From Botryllus schlosseri (taxonomy: Eukaryota > Chordata > Ascidiacea > Stolidobranchia > Styelidae), in NCBI GenBank assembly GCA_000444245.1, contig ATSW01007521.1, positions 1 through 27,444 of the forward strand: DNA of 27,444 nt. Direction: 5' to 3'. The notes below the pieces were generated by a model. That model was given only the letters and a program-made list of their open reading frames with translations. It did no database searches and was not told the origin of the DNA. A program made the translations under genes and the position numbers. Of this stretch, positions 24,801 through 27,444 are shown one piece after another (position 1 is the stretch's first letter; the number at the start of each line of letters is the position of its first letter).

Positions 24801-27192
24801 AGCACGGATAAGGTATTCGCAGTAGAAGCTTGGTATATCTGTGTTCAATATATTTTCACCGCAAAAGATGCGCGTTCGGCAGGTCAAACTATCTGCTCCA
24901 TACGATGGCAAATTGTATAACGTAAATTTGATGGAAGGAATTTTATTTTCGCCTGTACCATCGATGTGCCCGGACGATGTGTATGCAAAGGAATCGTAAG
25001 GTTATCGCGGCAGCACCACCATTATCTATCCACGCTATCCCGAACTGAGAGCGCGTGGCGGTGTAGCCGAAGATACAAGTCAATGAACTATGAACAACAC
25101 TTATCAATATACTATTTTCTATACAAGCGTATACGGTGAATCGACATTACTGCGATGCTAGCTTTCAAAGAACTTTCGTATGTCACTATAATTTGAGAAG
25201 TAAACAGGAAGGTTTCCTGCGCTACAAGTGATTAGAATTCATCCGCCGGTTAATTAATTCAATTAAATATTTTCAGCCTGTCGATGAAATACTGTCCAAA
25301 CAATGGAGACAAAAGAGAGCTTCATTTCGCGCGAAATCGATTGTACTTTGCCATAAAGCGCCACGTGATGCCCAAGAATTTATCGAGTAACAGTATTTTG
25401 CGCTGTCACCAGCAGTTGTATCGAAAAGCTATGACACACTCTCTACCCATGAAAATATCGAGAAAGTCACAGAAATAACAGGCGATCCAAAAGCCCATGC
25501 ATATTGCAGAGATAGATCAAGAGTAGCAAAAATGTTACGCTCTTTAGAATGTTCAGACCGCAATTCAATAAGACGTGCTATTGATGCTTGTATCCGTAGC
25601 ACATTTCGATTGCAAATATCTCCTTCTACCGGCTACTTAATAAAATACATTGTCCAAATATATGTCGGTACCAAGTAACAGGTAAATAATAATTTCATCA
25701 ATTAAAAACACCACAAGACTGCGACACCATGAAAAGGTAGGAAGGCGTCGAAATGACGTGTAGTCTTTGAAATCAGAAACATACATAACATAGCCAATAC
25801 ATAGCATTGAGCAGGAGAATCGCATTAATCGACAGGTGTAACTTATTGTTCTTAACTGCATTGATCAATTAGCTTGTGAATAAATTAGTTAGTTTATGGT
25901 GCAAGGTATCTTCGTTGTTATAAGTACCATACAATGATTTTATTAATTAATAATAATAATAATATGTACCAGAAAGACAATCGCACATTATAAAACAAAT
26001 CTCTAACAATCCAACATTATTTGGTGTTCGAAAACACTCTGCACTACACGATGACACCGCGTATAATTCATTGCCAGATCATAGTGAAAATTCAAGAATC
26101 TAAAATAAATCACACGATAAATCAAAATCTTACCATTTTCTTCTCCACCTGGTAAGATTTCTTGATGTGCTCTTCTTCTGACAGTTGCTTGAACTTCGTC
26201 TTCAGTTCCTCCTGCGTCAAACTGCTTCCAGACTTCTTCTGACCGACCAGGCTGGGCTTCTCGACCGTCTTCAATTGAGATACCATCCACCGGGCGTTTT
26301 CCTCTGCGAAGTCAAAGCATGTTACATGATCAAGGCACGGCACAGACACTCGTAAACGGATATTTTGACATTGATATAAACTACACGATTTAGTGGGACT
26401 GTGTAATGTTTGTAGTGACCTTCCGAGGAAAGCATAGACGAATCTGCTTGAGCTTTCTAGGTTTTTAATAACTAAAATTCGGCTACAATCAACTACAAGG
26501 AAATAAGACACTTCCAAGCACAGGTATAACCAATTGAGCTACGAACAGAATCTAAAGAACGAAGTAAGCATAATTACAGTAATTCCCGCCTAGACACCGC
26601 GTATCCTGAGCTATAAGGTATACTAGATATGATCTCGATTTCCTTGATCGTATTCGGTTTGCATGTCCGCACAGCCGACGTACGATTTACCTTCTCATCA
26701 TTGTATTATGGCAACAGTAACCGTTATATGATACCGCGCTTTCCAAGAATAAACGCATCAGACATATGTAGCATATATGATATGTGTAGGTAGGTCGATG
26801 TCTGGTAATGTGAACTTTCAATGGAATCGACCGTATGACTGGCAGAAATTCACGGTAACAAATCGAATTAAATTCTGAGCCGGAAAGAAATAAACTAAAT
26901 CAAGTCAAAATGGACGACAAAATATGAAAACTCCATACCTCTCATTTGATCTTCTATAGCGCGCGATGTCCTGTACCGTTTCACGGTCAAGTCCATGTCG
27001 CCGTCCGTGGTTGGAACCTTTTCGGCCTGGTGCAAGACGGACCGGAAGTCTTCCGACTGGTAAACCTCCAGCGCGGTGCGGCTCTCCACTTGTCCTTGCG
27101 AGTTGGTGGCGACCACGCGCACTTCTCCGTTGTCGTATCCGCGTACGTTTGCGATTTCGAAGTAATGGATCCCGTCGTACCAGAGACGAAAT
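518..27192 (-). CDS. TTN: titin gene, Z9 to proximal I-band Ig domains (27 exons, partial at both ends)
   Basis: Twenty-seven minus-strand exons, listed separately below, join into one uninterrupted frame apart from a single-base conflict at two Ns in the I4 exon. The product is a chain of about 18 I-set Ig domains. Titin is the giant sarcomere protein that spans from Z-disk to M-band; its proximal tandem-Ig segment straightens when slack muscle is stretched. Domain order, linkers and diagnostic strings (EDFRSVL after Z9, LxHW in the Z9-I1 linker, APEPP before I14, PPEI and KPSR-like motifs in I15) match human titin as I recall it. Every intron at a domain border is phase 1. Start codon, Z1-Z8, PEVK, A-band and kinase all lie outside. 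Obscurin and myosin-binding proteins also have Ig tandems but lack this ordered match. Confidence 0.93.
896..1305. mobile_element. possible hAT-type non-autonomous element in an intron
   Basis: The left end CAGGGGGTTCCAACCTTTTT resembles hAT terminal repeats of the CAGNGGTTC type. The right end (gactccaagttgg) is a weak inverted counterpart. No target-site duplication or transposase frame is visible. The rest of the intron, 1306-1536, holds nothing clear. Confidence 0.35.
1537..1658 (-). CDS. TTN: titin exon: helical linker between Ig domains
   Basis: About 41 residues, phase 1 to phase 0, without an Ig fold. LHAEKSQLDDKRKTYLNQIE and MQLEKNPGFYEITLPVPEKN look like a charged helix followed by an extended segment. 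The donor AAC|GTAAGT is strong. The acceptor (gtaacgaaag) is weaker and was chosen because phase 1 is required by the exon at 2400. The open frame continues upstream to 1764, so the exon could start earlier. Confidence 0.65.
1659..2399 (-). other. titin intron, no further features seen
   Basis: AT-rich. A plus-strand ORF at 1763-2179 (138 codons) has no recognisable domain and unremarkable composition; I treat it as chance. Confidence 0.55.
2400..2532 (-). CDS. TTN: titin exon: second half of the cysteine-rich Ig (I16-like)
   Basis: The 133-nt exon (phase 0 to phase 1) joins exactly to the previous one. MEENGRCWLMIGKCQRSDAG, EVRCYCSNSAGEAVCSTD and LIVS make the E-G strands. Six cysteines fall in 44 residues. 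The acceptor is cctgttgcacag and the donor G|GTGAGT. No ATG-initiated ORF covers this exon. Confidence 0.88.
2700..2848 (-). CDS. TTN: titin exon: first half of a cysteine-rich Ig (I16-like)
   Basis: The 149-nt exon runs from phase 1 to phase 0. APPKVMEPLQPAHVIEGSPV, FECIILGDGLDVKWYLSGRD and TEDQNYQ form the A-D strands with the first cysteine and the core tryptophan. The acceptor is ctcgttctag and the donor CAG|GTATGA. There is no ATG, so ORF calls miss it. Its position after the unique tail suggests I16, but the residue match to any one human domain is weaker than for I1-I15. Confidence 0.88.
2849..4138 (-). other. titin intron after the unique tail exon
   Basis: About 1.3 kb between the unique tail and the cysteine-rich Ig. 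A minus-strand ORF at 2943-3302 is cysteine- and phenylalanine-rich with no Ig pattern and no phase-compatible splice sites. A second one at 3477-3662 has splice-like borders but no recognisable product. This is where vertebrates carry the novex and N2B exons, so a fast-evolving exon could be missed. Confidence 0.5.
4139..4786 (-). CDS. TTN: titin exon: rest of I15 plus a serine-rich unique tail of about 150 residues
   Basis: Residues 1-60 finish I15: ATVSWFIDNKRIRPSRYFKI, HQLEITEAYPEDVG and VVSNSKGEVSSSAKLRLD, matching human KPSRFFRM and LEIAEAYPEDEG. The remaining residues are a low-complexity, serine- and threonine-rich segment with no Ig fold (VRDFLRKMSDPRKLVAYRES, SSSMTMTMSE). Vertebrate titin has its unique linker and the novex exons at this point. 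I place the 3' end at G|GTGACG because it joins in phase to 2848, but the donor is poor. Without splicing, the frame runs about 37 more codons to a stop at 4023-4025. Confidence 0.8.
5310..5435 (-). CDS. TTN: titin exon: I14-I15 spacer and first part of I15
   Basis: The 126-nt exon is phase 1 at both ends. About 14 spacer residues (DKDKMPAIHQPDL) precede APPEILEPIQDF and REGQSARFQCKVAGT. Human I15 has PPAIITPLQDTVTSEGQPARFQCRVSGTD. The acceptor is tgttgttccag and the donor G|GTAAGC. The split falls just before the core tryptophan. Confidence 0.94.
5708..5851 (-). CDS. TTN: titin exon: second half of Ig domain I14
   Basis: The 144-nt exon is phase 1 at both ends. FKYKVLHDEDQHTLVVI and DAGRYVCEARNELGVLKSA align with human FKCKFLHDGQEYTLLLI and AAVYTCEAKNDYGVATTSA. 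The acceptor is gattctttcag and the donor A|GTAAGT. Confidence 0.94.
5983..6123 (-). CDS. TTN: titin exon: first half of Ig domain I14
   Basis: The 141-nt exon is phase 1 at both ends. It starts APEPPRFVQEL (human APEPPQVLQEL), then GEQARFTVRISGRPDPTIKW and REGIEIKP. The acceptor cttcccttcag is strong; the donor A|GTATAT is acceptable. This is one of the clearest matches to vertebrate titin in the window. Confidence 0.94.
6531..6675. repeat. foldback repeat family, partial copy
   Basis: It begins caattctctactacttgct (the inverse of the agcaa-tagtagagaattg end seen near 11874 and 24143) and continues into gacgagtgttagc and a tail (ctgcacctccaatagt) shared with about 15395. It lies in the 640-bp intron between I13 and I14. 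The rest of that intron has no visible feature. Confidence 0.5.
6764..6888 (-). CDS. TTN: titin exon: second half of Ig domain I13
   Basis: The 125-nt exon runs from phase 2 to phase 1 and completes I13 across a 3.7 kb intron: YQYLVDDRSHRLYVEEVTF, DEGEYTFQAG and TFLYVQ. Human I13 has HKYVVERRIHRMFISET and DAGEYTFVAG. The acceptor cgttttcag and the donor C|GTGAGT are strong. Confidence 0.92.
6889..10597 (-). other. largest titin intron (3.7 kb), splits I13
   Basis: No Ig-like frame occurs on the minus strand. Several consecutive plus-strand ORFs of 66-107 codons (7206-8307) show no domain, and their order looks accidental. Other contents are a short ctagaa tandem near 9447 and a string near 9243-9330 ending cccctggctacgcccctt, which looks like a common transposon tail. 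The remainder is unassigned. Confidence 0.55.
9447..9472. repeat. short tandem repeat, 6-bp unit (ctagaa)
   Basis: About four units of aactag/ctagaa in a row, with scattered further copies to about 9530 (ctagaactagtac, cactagttag). Confidence 0.75.
10598..10742 (-). CDS. TTN: titin exon: first half of Ig domain I13
   Basis: The 145-nt exon runs from phase 1 to phase 2. VSVVENQKAVLEFRVSKPNV and AHWYKQGVEIDFTLPR line up closely with human I13 (VQVIEKQRAVVEFEVNEDDV, AHWYKDGIEINF). The donor AG|GTCAGT opens the largest intron of the window. The acceptor is gtattttag. Confidence 0.93.
10789..10860. mobile_element. hAT-like terminal fragment
   Basis: CAGTGGTTCCCAAAGCGGCC followed by a ggcccc-gggtcg stretch is typical of hAT non-autonomous ends. 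The partner end is not clear. The plus-strand ORF at 10886-11167 behind it has no recognisable transposase motif. Confidence 0.5.
11282..11583. mobile_element. hAT-type MITE, about 300 bp
   Basis: Terminal inverted repeats face each other: CAGTGGTGCTCCAACT on the left and, read inward from the right, CAGTGGTTCTCAAACT (13 of 16 equal). No coding capacity. The 8-bp flanks (gtctaaac and tttcaggg) do not match, so the copy is old or its ends are not exact. It lies in the intron between I13 and the I11/I12-type domain. Confidence 0.65.
11820..11960. repeat. foldback repeat family, copy
   Basis: The left part (attgaaataaatacgaatat, then aacagcaactagtagagaat) matches the left arm of the element at 24095-24266. 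The right part is more diverged. Confidence 0.45.
12080..12364 (-). CDS. TTN: titin exon: single Ig domain at the I11/I12 position
   Basis: The 285-nt exon is phase 1 at both ends and holds one complete domain: VKVIWPLSAKRSAKAHETV, DDVKAYWMKDGQRIDV, ATHSLKIKDLGAEDEG and SLFAGRELTSSTLHVE. The last part resembles human I11 (LTHSLNIRNV, FVAGKATSTATLYVE), while YWMKDGQ recalls I12. Human has two domains between I10 and I13; no second one is visible in either flanking intron. The domain has few cysteines. Confidence 0.9.
12540..13060. repeat. ATTAGA-type degenerate minisatellite
   Basis: Eight or so diverged units of about 60 bases, each with caaattagattagaatt, then tatagctacacaa and a run of T. 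Related stretches occur at about 15890-16240, 18541-18690 and 22900-23170, some sharing a non-repetitive tail (gcaaaagcttggaaat). It fills most of the intron upstream of the I11/I12-type exon. Confidence 0.8.
13372..13507 (-). CDS. TTN: titin exon: second half of Ig domain I10
   Basis: The 136-nt exon runs from phase 0 to phase 1. It encodes ISTNVEGYKHTLSIRDCT and DSGQYAFQAGKDVSE, ending LDVQ. The acceptor is cttgcatag and the donor G|GTAAGA. It has no in-frame ATG, and its codons are far GC-richer than the flanks. Confidence 0.91.
14091..14342 (-). CDS. TTN: titin exon: second half of I9 and first half of I10
   Basis: Eighty-four codons, phase 0 at both ends. Residues 1-37 (ERRVHQLTIANVCEDDSGEY, FHAGRSKTSG, TVQ) finish I9. 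AVSIKSQIKPVTIKETQTAV, FECTVSHPDITS and CWTKNGTRIQ begin I10, matching human IEVPETKTASFECEVSHFNV. The border intron is absent. The exon is symmetric, but skipping it would remove two half domains and leave a hybrid of I9 and I10. Confidence 0.92.
14633..14775 (-). CDS. TTN: titin exon: first half of Ig domain I9
   Basis: The 143-nt exon runs from phase 1 to phase 0. It encodes IDIVRELQDQHIMEKR, then GYWTKDGVALQSSEKFQ with the core tryptophan. The donor CAG|GTGCTT is weak, but the frame past it reads non-Ig sequence and the next exon continues the fold in phase (FQ then IQSERRVHQL). The acceptor is tttattatag. Confidence 0.88.
14776..15580 (-). other. titin intron with repeat fragments
   Basis: Contains a hAT-like end at about 15088 (ccggtggttctcaacattg) and, at 15360-15430, a segment like the tail of the repeat at 6531 (attcaattgcagttcgaag, then cagcacctccgagagtc). 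No exon is visible. Confidence 0.45.
15581..15847 (-). CDS. TTN: titin exon: complete Ig domain I8
   Basis: A single 267-nt exon, phase 1 at both ends. IKLSKALRNIHVTDATDAVF is followed by VKWERNGAEIKHDD, KCTLTVRNVSQSD and SFVAGSAKSSGRIYVE. Human I8 reads IKIKKTLKNLTVTETQDAVF at its start. The acceptor is cttcacag and the donor G|GTGAAA. Confidence 0.94.
15885..16260. repeat. dispersed copy of the ATTAGA repeat with unique tail
   Basis: Shares gattagaaatcgaattat-type units, the string gcaaaagcttggaaat (also near 22974) and gaaatacaataaaa. It lies in the intron between I7 and I8. The adjoining 16261-16671 has no clear feature. Confidence 0.55.
16672..17083 (-). CDS. TTN: titin exon: second half of I6 and complete I7
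   Basis: The 412-nt exon runs from phase 0 to phase 1. It starts GSESDKFIFGSDSVYRFLEI, then DDQGVYEFKAG closes I6. I7 follows without an intron: GASITKPLHDARIVETQD, LECEV, GTWKRNGTDI and GGYTFELGTAKS. Human I7 begins GAISKPLTDQTVAESQEA, so the match in this stretch is close. The acceptor is acttacag and the donor G|GTATAT. Confidence 0.94.
17084..17547 (-). other. titin intron with a small hairpin and repeat arm
   Basis: A perfect 10-bp stem lies at 17423-17446 (AACACTCTTT, loop TTGC). It is followed at 17452 by gacgagtgtcagccg and tttcaatatgaaggta, an arm of the foldback family at 24095-24266. Confidence 0.5.
17548..17939 (-). CDS. TTN: titin exon: Ig domain I5 and first half of I6
   Basis: The 392-nt exon (phase 1 to phase 0) fuses two domains. 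I5 runs from IKVTGFLRDENV through LQCAVDVPGYFDGQW to DDAGSYSYVTGS. I6 begins with IHIVSPLRDVDAAET and stops after DGTWWKDGVQLQ. Human I6 starts IKIIRGLRDLTCTET. The border intron present between most other domains is missing here. The acceptor is ccttccag and the donor CAG|GTTAGG. Confidence 0.93.
18363..18487 (-). CDS. TTN: titin exon: second half of Ig domain I4
   Basis: The 125-nt exon runs from phase 2 to phase 1. It encodes ISISSDLKTHTLTILNC and ARDMGQYSMKAG, then ELVVQ, the D-G strands of an Ig fold. The acceptor is gccttgtag and the donor G|GTATGG. The second fold cysteine is replaced, as in many titin I-band domains. Confidence 0.9.
18615..18653. repeat. perfect 39-bp palindrome (18-bp arms, 3-bp loop)
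   Basis: The left arm is GGGCCTACGATAACTTAT, the loop CGT, and the right arm its exact inverse. It interrupts an ATTAGA repeat unit in the short intron between the I4 half exons. It is not T-rich after the stem, so it is not a terminator. It could be the remnant of a small insertion. Confidence 0.9.
18764..18906 (-). CDS. TTN: titin exon: first half of Ig domain I4, contains two Ns and a one-base conflict
   Basis: Residues TLSDQTAFAGNTVNFVAKL and CYWFKDGIAL match human I4 (GLSDQKVCEGD and VWMKDGQEV). The exon ends in phase 2 (AG|GTTGGT). The acceptor caaag at 18907 would fit a phase 1 start, giving LPCN at the beginning. At 143 nt, though, the exon is one base too long for phase 1 to phase 2. 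Ambiguous bases at 18884 and 18892 lie just where the two frames part, so an extra called base is the likely cause. A real frame change cannot be excluded. Confidence 0.75.
18967..19102 (-). CDS. TTN: titin exon: second half of Ig domain I3
   Basis: The 136-nt exon runs from phase 0 to phase 1. GKYEVNSVGHKRRLYI and EDEGVYEFVYNG are the D-F strands; human I3 has GKYTITSRRGRQNL and EDQGEYSFVIDG. The donor A|GTAAGTC is near consensus. Only 60 bases separate it from the next exon. Confidence 0.92.
19652..19782 (-). CDS. TTN: titin exon: first half of Ig domain I3
   Basis: The 131-nt exon runs from phase 1 to phase 0. It starts AVPRMITSRLSD and carries VSHEDVAGTWIKDGV, the B-C strands with the core tryptophan, equivalent to human VSPENIEGKWYHNDV. 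The acceptor tttgcgcag and the donor ACG|GTAAGC are both good. Confidence 0.92.
20118..20683. repeat. long inverted repeat (foldback element), about 566 bp
   Basis: The two halves are inverse copies nearly to the centre (about 20401). Outer ends match (attactga, then gatagatac). Next match gtcgttacgc, gggcaagcagtg, tagtgctatagctggcg, gaaagctagt and actgattccg, and the arms continue to caaagtc about 50 bases from the middle. Arm identity looks like 75-85% by eye. Either a foldback transposon or two tRNA-like SINE copies inserted head to head could explain it. It sits in the I2-I3 intron; transcripts would form a long double strand. The ORF inside is a by-product. Confidence 0.82.
20885..21196 (-). 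CDS. TTN: titin exon: complete Ig domain I2
   Basis: One 312-nt exon, phase 1 at both ends, holds a whole I-set domain. FECSLSEPYVEVEW carries the first cysteine and the core tryptophan, GGKYRMNCEGKHHLL the D-E strands and DAGSYFCVVVG the second cysteine. Human I2 has FECETSEPFVKVKW and GDKYRM at the same points. Between the tryptophan and GGKYRM this copy has roughly ten extra residues (TTAGTKGDTAG region), enlarging the C-C-prime loop. Confidence 0.94.
21417..22125. mobile_element. hAT-type non-autonomous element, about 700 bp
   Basis: The left end AGTGATTCTCAACCGACGGT and the right end read inward, AGTGGTTGTCAGCC, are inverted partners; caccgg occurs near both ends. No transposase frame, and no clear target-site duplication. 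Contains the TC-rich microsatellite at 21748-21769. It occupies most of the I1-I2 intron. Confidence 0.55.
21748..21769. repeat. (TC)n microsatellite
   Basis: ctctctgtctctctctctctc, about ten dinucleotide units with one change. Confidence 0.9.
22242..22359 (-). CDS. TTN: titin exon: second half of Ig domain I1
   Basis: The 118-nt exon (phase 0 to phase 1) gives the E-G strands: VSEMTVRNASRQESG, then VAVVVRNPVGEA and a closing LLVQ. It fits human I1, which ends AFLLVQ. The acceptor is aaactgtcag and the donor G|GTGGGA. Confidence 0.92.
22430..22615 (-). CDS. TTN: titin exon: first half of Ig domain I1
   Basis: Sixty-two codons, phase 0 at both ends. APMILEHIRNATVVES matches the start of human I1 (APKIFERIQSQTV), and WFINGMAIQNSDRF supplies the core tryptophan and the C-prime strand. 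The acceptor is tacgttcag and the donor GAG|GTTTGC. The intron to the next exon is only 70 bases. The usual first cysteine of the Ig fold is absent (valine-rich ARFAVRF), as in human I1 (HFRVRV). Confidence 0.93.
22845..23254. mobile_element. composite element: inverted ends around an ATTAGA minisatellite
   Basis: A perfect 14-bp inverted repeat (agcagacttggaca at 22865-22878, its inverse at 23221-23234) is extended outward by weaker pairing that includes a gttcgaa / tcgaag B-box-like string on each side. Between them lie ATTAGA-type units. This suggests a MITE, or two inverted tRNA-derived SINE heads, that captured or spread the minisatellite. Confidence 0.55.
24095..24266. repeat. foldback MITE, best copy of its family
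   Basis: Arms of about 75 bases are inverse to each other: atattcatattg, then tcgtcag, then caactagt on the left; the inverse order agttg, ctgacga and caatatgaatat on the right. Related arms occur at about 6531, 11820 and 17452. No coding capacity. Confidence 0.6.
24568..24717 (-). CDS. TTN: titin exon: Z9-I1 linker, part 2 (symmetric 150-nt exon)
   Basis: Fifty codons, phase 0 at both ends, behind a good acceptor (tttttacag). The sequence SLTHWDEEKDDKESIPW followed by FQTDK aligns with human LLHWTKELTEEEKK and FKPDK just before I1. That fixes the weak donor AAG|GTTACC; read-through past the donor would stop after three more codons. There is no ATG, so simple ORF finding misses the exon. Because it is symmetric and both neighbours are phase 0, it could be skipped without a frameshift. 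Its GC content is well above that of the surrounding introns. Confidence 0.82.
24718..26133 (-). other. titin intron within the Z9-I1 linker
   Basis: Apart from the plus-strand open frame at 25277-25678, it contains a GC-rich start (24718-24790) with a TATA-like ctataaaaag and a GTAAGTA string on the plus strand, and a (TAA)n microsatellite near 25947-25966. No Ig-like exon is visible on the minus strand. Confidence 0.5.
25277..25678 (+). pseudogene. unidentified plus-strand open frame with one internal stop
   Basis: A frame without ATG runs 37 codons, meets one TAA, and then stays open for 95 codons to a stop at 25676. It starts right behind a good plus-strand acceptor-like site (attaaatattttcag). 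The product is rich in charged residues (DEILSKQWRQKRASFRAKS, AHAYCRDRSRVAKMLRSLE). I recognise no family. It may be a decayed gene or transposon piece within the titin intron, or chance; the codon pattern looks better than most intronic ORFs here. Confidence 0.3.
26134..26303 (-). CDS. TTN: titin exon: charged Z9-I1 linker, part 1
   Basis: The 170-nt exon (phase 1 to phase 0) lies between acceptor acttcgcag and donor ATG|GTAAGA. It carries no Ig domain. The sequence is helical-looking and charged, with LTQEELKTKFKQLSEEEH lining up with the SEELRSKFKRRTEE stretch of human titin between Z9 and I1. It splices in phase to either of the next two exons. Confidence 0.85.
26304..26938 (-). other. 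titin intron, no features seen
   Basis: AT-rich, with no Ig-like frame, repeat structure or RNA gene that I can support. The minus-strand ORF that extends above 26303 is intron read-through of the linker exon. Confidence 0.55.
26939..27192 (-). CDS. TTN: titin exon: second half of Z9 Ig and start of Z9-I1 linker
   Basis: The 254-nt exon starts in phase 2 and ends in phase 1. Residues 1-40 are the D-G strands of an Ig domain (WYDGIHYFEI, then DNGEVRVVATNSQG). After them comes SEDFRSVLHQAE, nearly identical to the EDFRSVLRRAP that follows domain Z9 in human titin. The rest is charged linker. The acceptor is a weak aatattaag and the donor is G|GTATGG. The first half of the domain was not found in the last 250 bases and probably lies beyond the window edge. 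Confidence 0.9.
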
Positions 27193-27444
27193 CTTAATAT
27201 TACATATTTCATGATCACCATGTTACCGGAGTACCGAACTTCAATTCGTGCATTAGCAAGAAGATCCTGACGTTTCGAAAAAAGCAAAACTGACTGACCA
27301 ATAAAGTATATAGACTCATGATCGTGACTAGCAAATGACGAGAGTAGTAGCGGAGTGATTCCTCGGTAGCTCCAAACTATATCTGGCCAAGTTGATTTAG
27401 AACGCACCAAAACCTTCGTCTACCATCGTCGGAATGAGACTAGC

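Noticed and set aside
24960-25080. Additional minus-strand linker exon
   Set aside because: A GC-richer stretch is open for about 45 codons, but no paired splice sites of the right phase were seen and the human linker is already accounted for.
27340-27382. A 43-nt micro-exon (IVWSYRGITPLL) as the first half of Z9
   Set aside because: It fits phase by length, but the donor GTCATT is poor, and the human match calls for a lysine/arginine-rich end before FRLWYDG. The true exon is more likely outside the window.

Overview
This window is an interior piece of a eukaryotic muscle gene, and almost everything genic in it lies on the minus strand. I read 27 exons (about 1,885 codons) between 27192 and 518. 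They encode a chain of immunoglobulin (I-set) domains with two kinds of linker. Compared with human titin as I remember it, the domains correspond one by one and in order to the end of the Z-disk part and the proximal tandem-Ig part of the I-band: the second half of Z9, the charged Z9-I1 linker, then I1 to I15, then two more Ig domains where vertebrates have I16 and I17. Human has two domains at I11-I12; here I find one. I therefore call the gene a titin (TTN) orthologue, with neither the start nor the end of the gene in the window.

The organism is an animal with a true chordate-type titin and an AT-rich genome. Introns are mostly 0.1-1.5 kb and full of small hAT-like and foldback elements. 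A tunicate such as Ciona fits best, but that is inference. Two ambiguous bases (18884, 18892) show this is draft assembly.

Layout in the direction of transcription: 27192-24568, end of Z9 and the Z9-I1 linker; 22615-22242, I1; 21196-20885, I2; 19782-18967, I3; 18906-18363, I4; 17939-16672, I5, I6 and I7 with few introns; 15847-15581, I8; 14775-13372, I9 and I10; 12364-12080, a single I11/I12-type domain; 10742-6764, I13, split by a 3.7 kb intron; 6123-5708, I14; 5435-4139, I15 plus a serine-rich unique tail; 2848-2400, a cysteine-rich Ig; 1658-518, a linker and another Ig. Exon phases agree from end to end. Domain borders are phase 1 where an intron is present, and mid-domain splits use phase 0, 1 or 2. 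The one length conflict sits at the two Ns.

The introns hold an ATTAGA-rich minisatellite family, several hAT-type terminal inverted repeats, a 0.57 kb long palindrome in the I2-I3 intron, a family of small foldback elements, a perfect 39-bp hairpin and a plus-strand open frame of unknown origin near 25.3-25.7 kb. I found no tRNA, rRNA, CRISPR array or complete second gene, and nothing I would call a new biological system.
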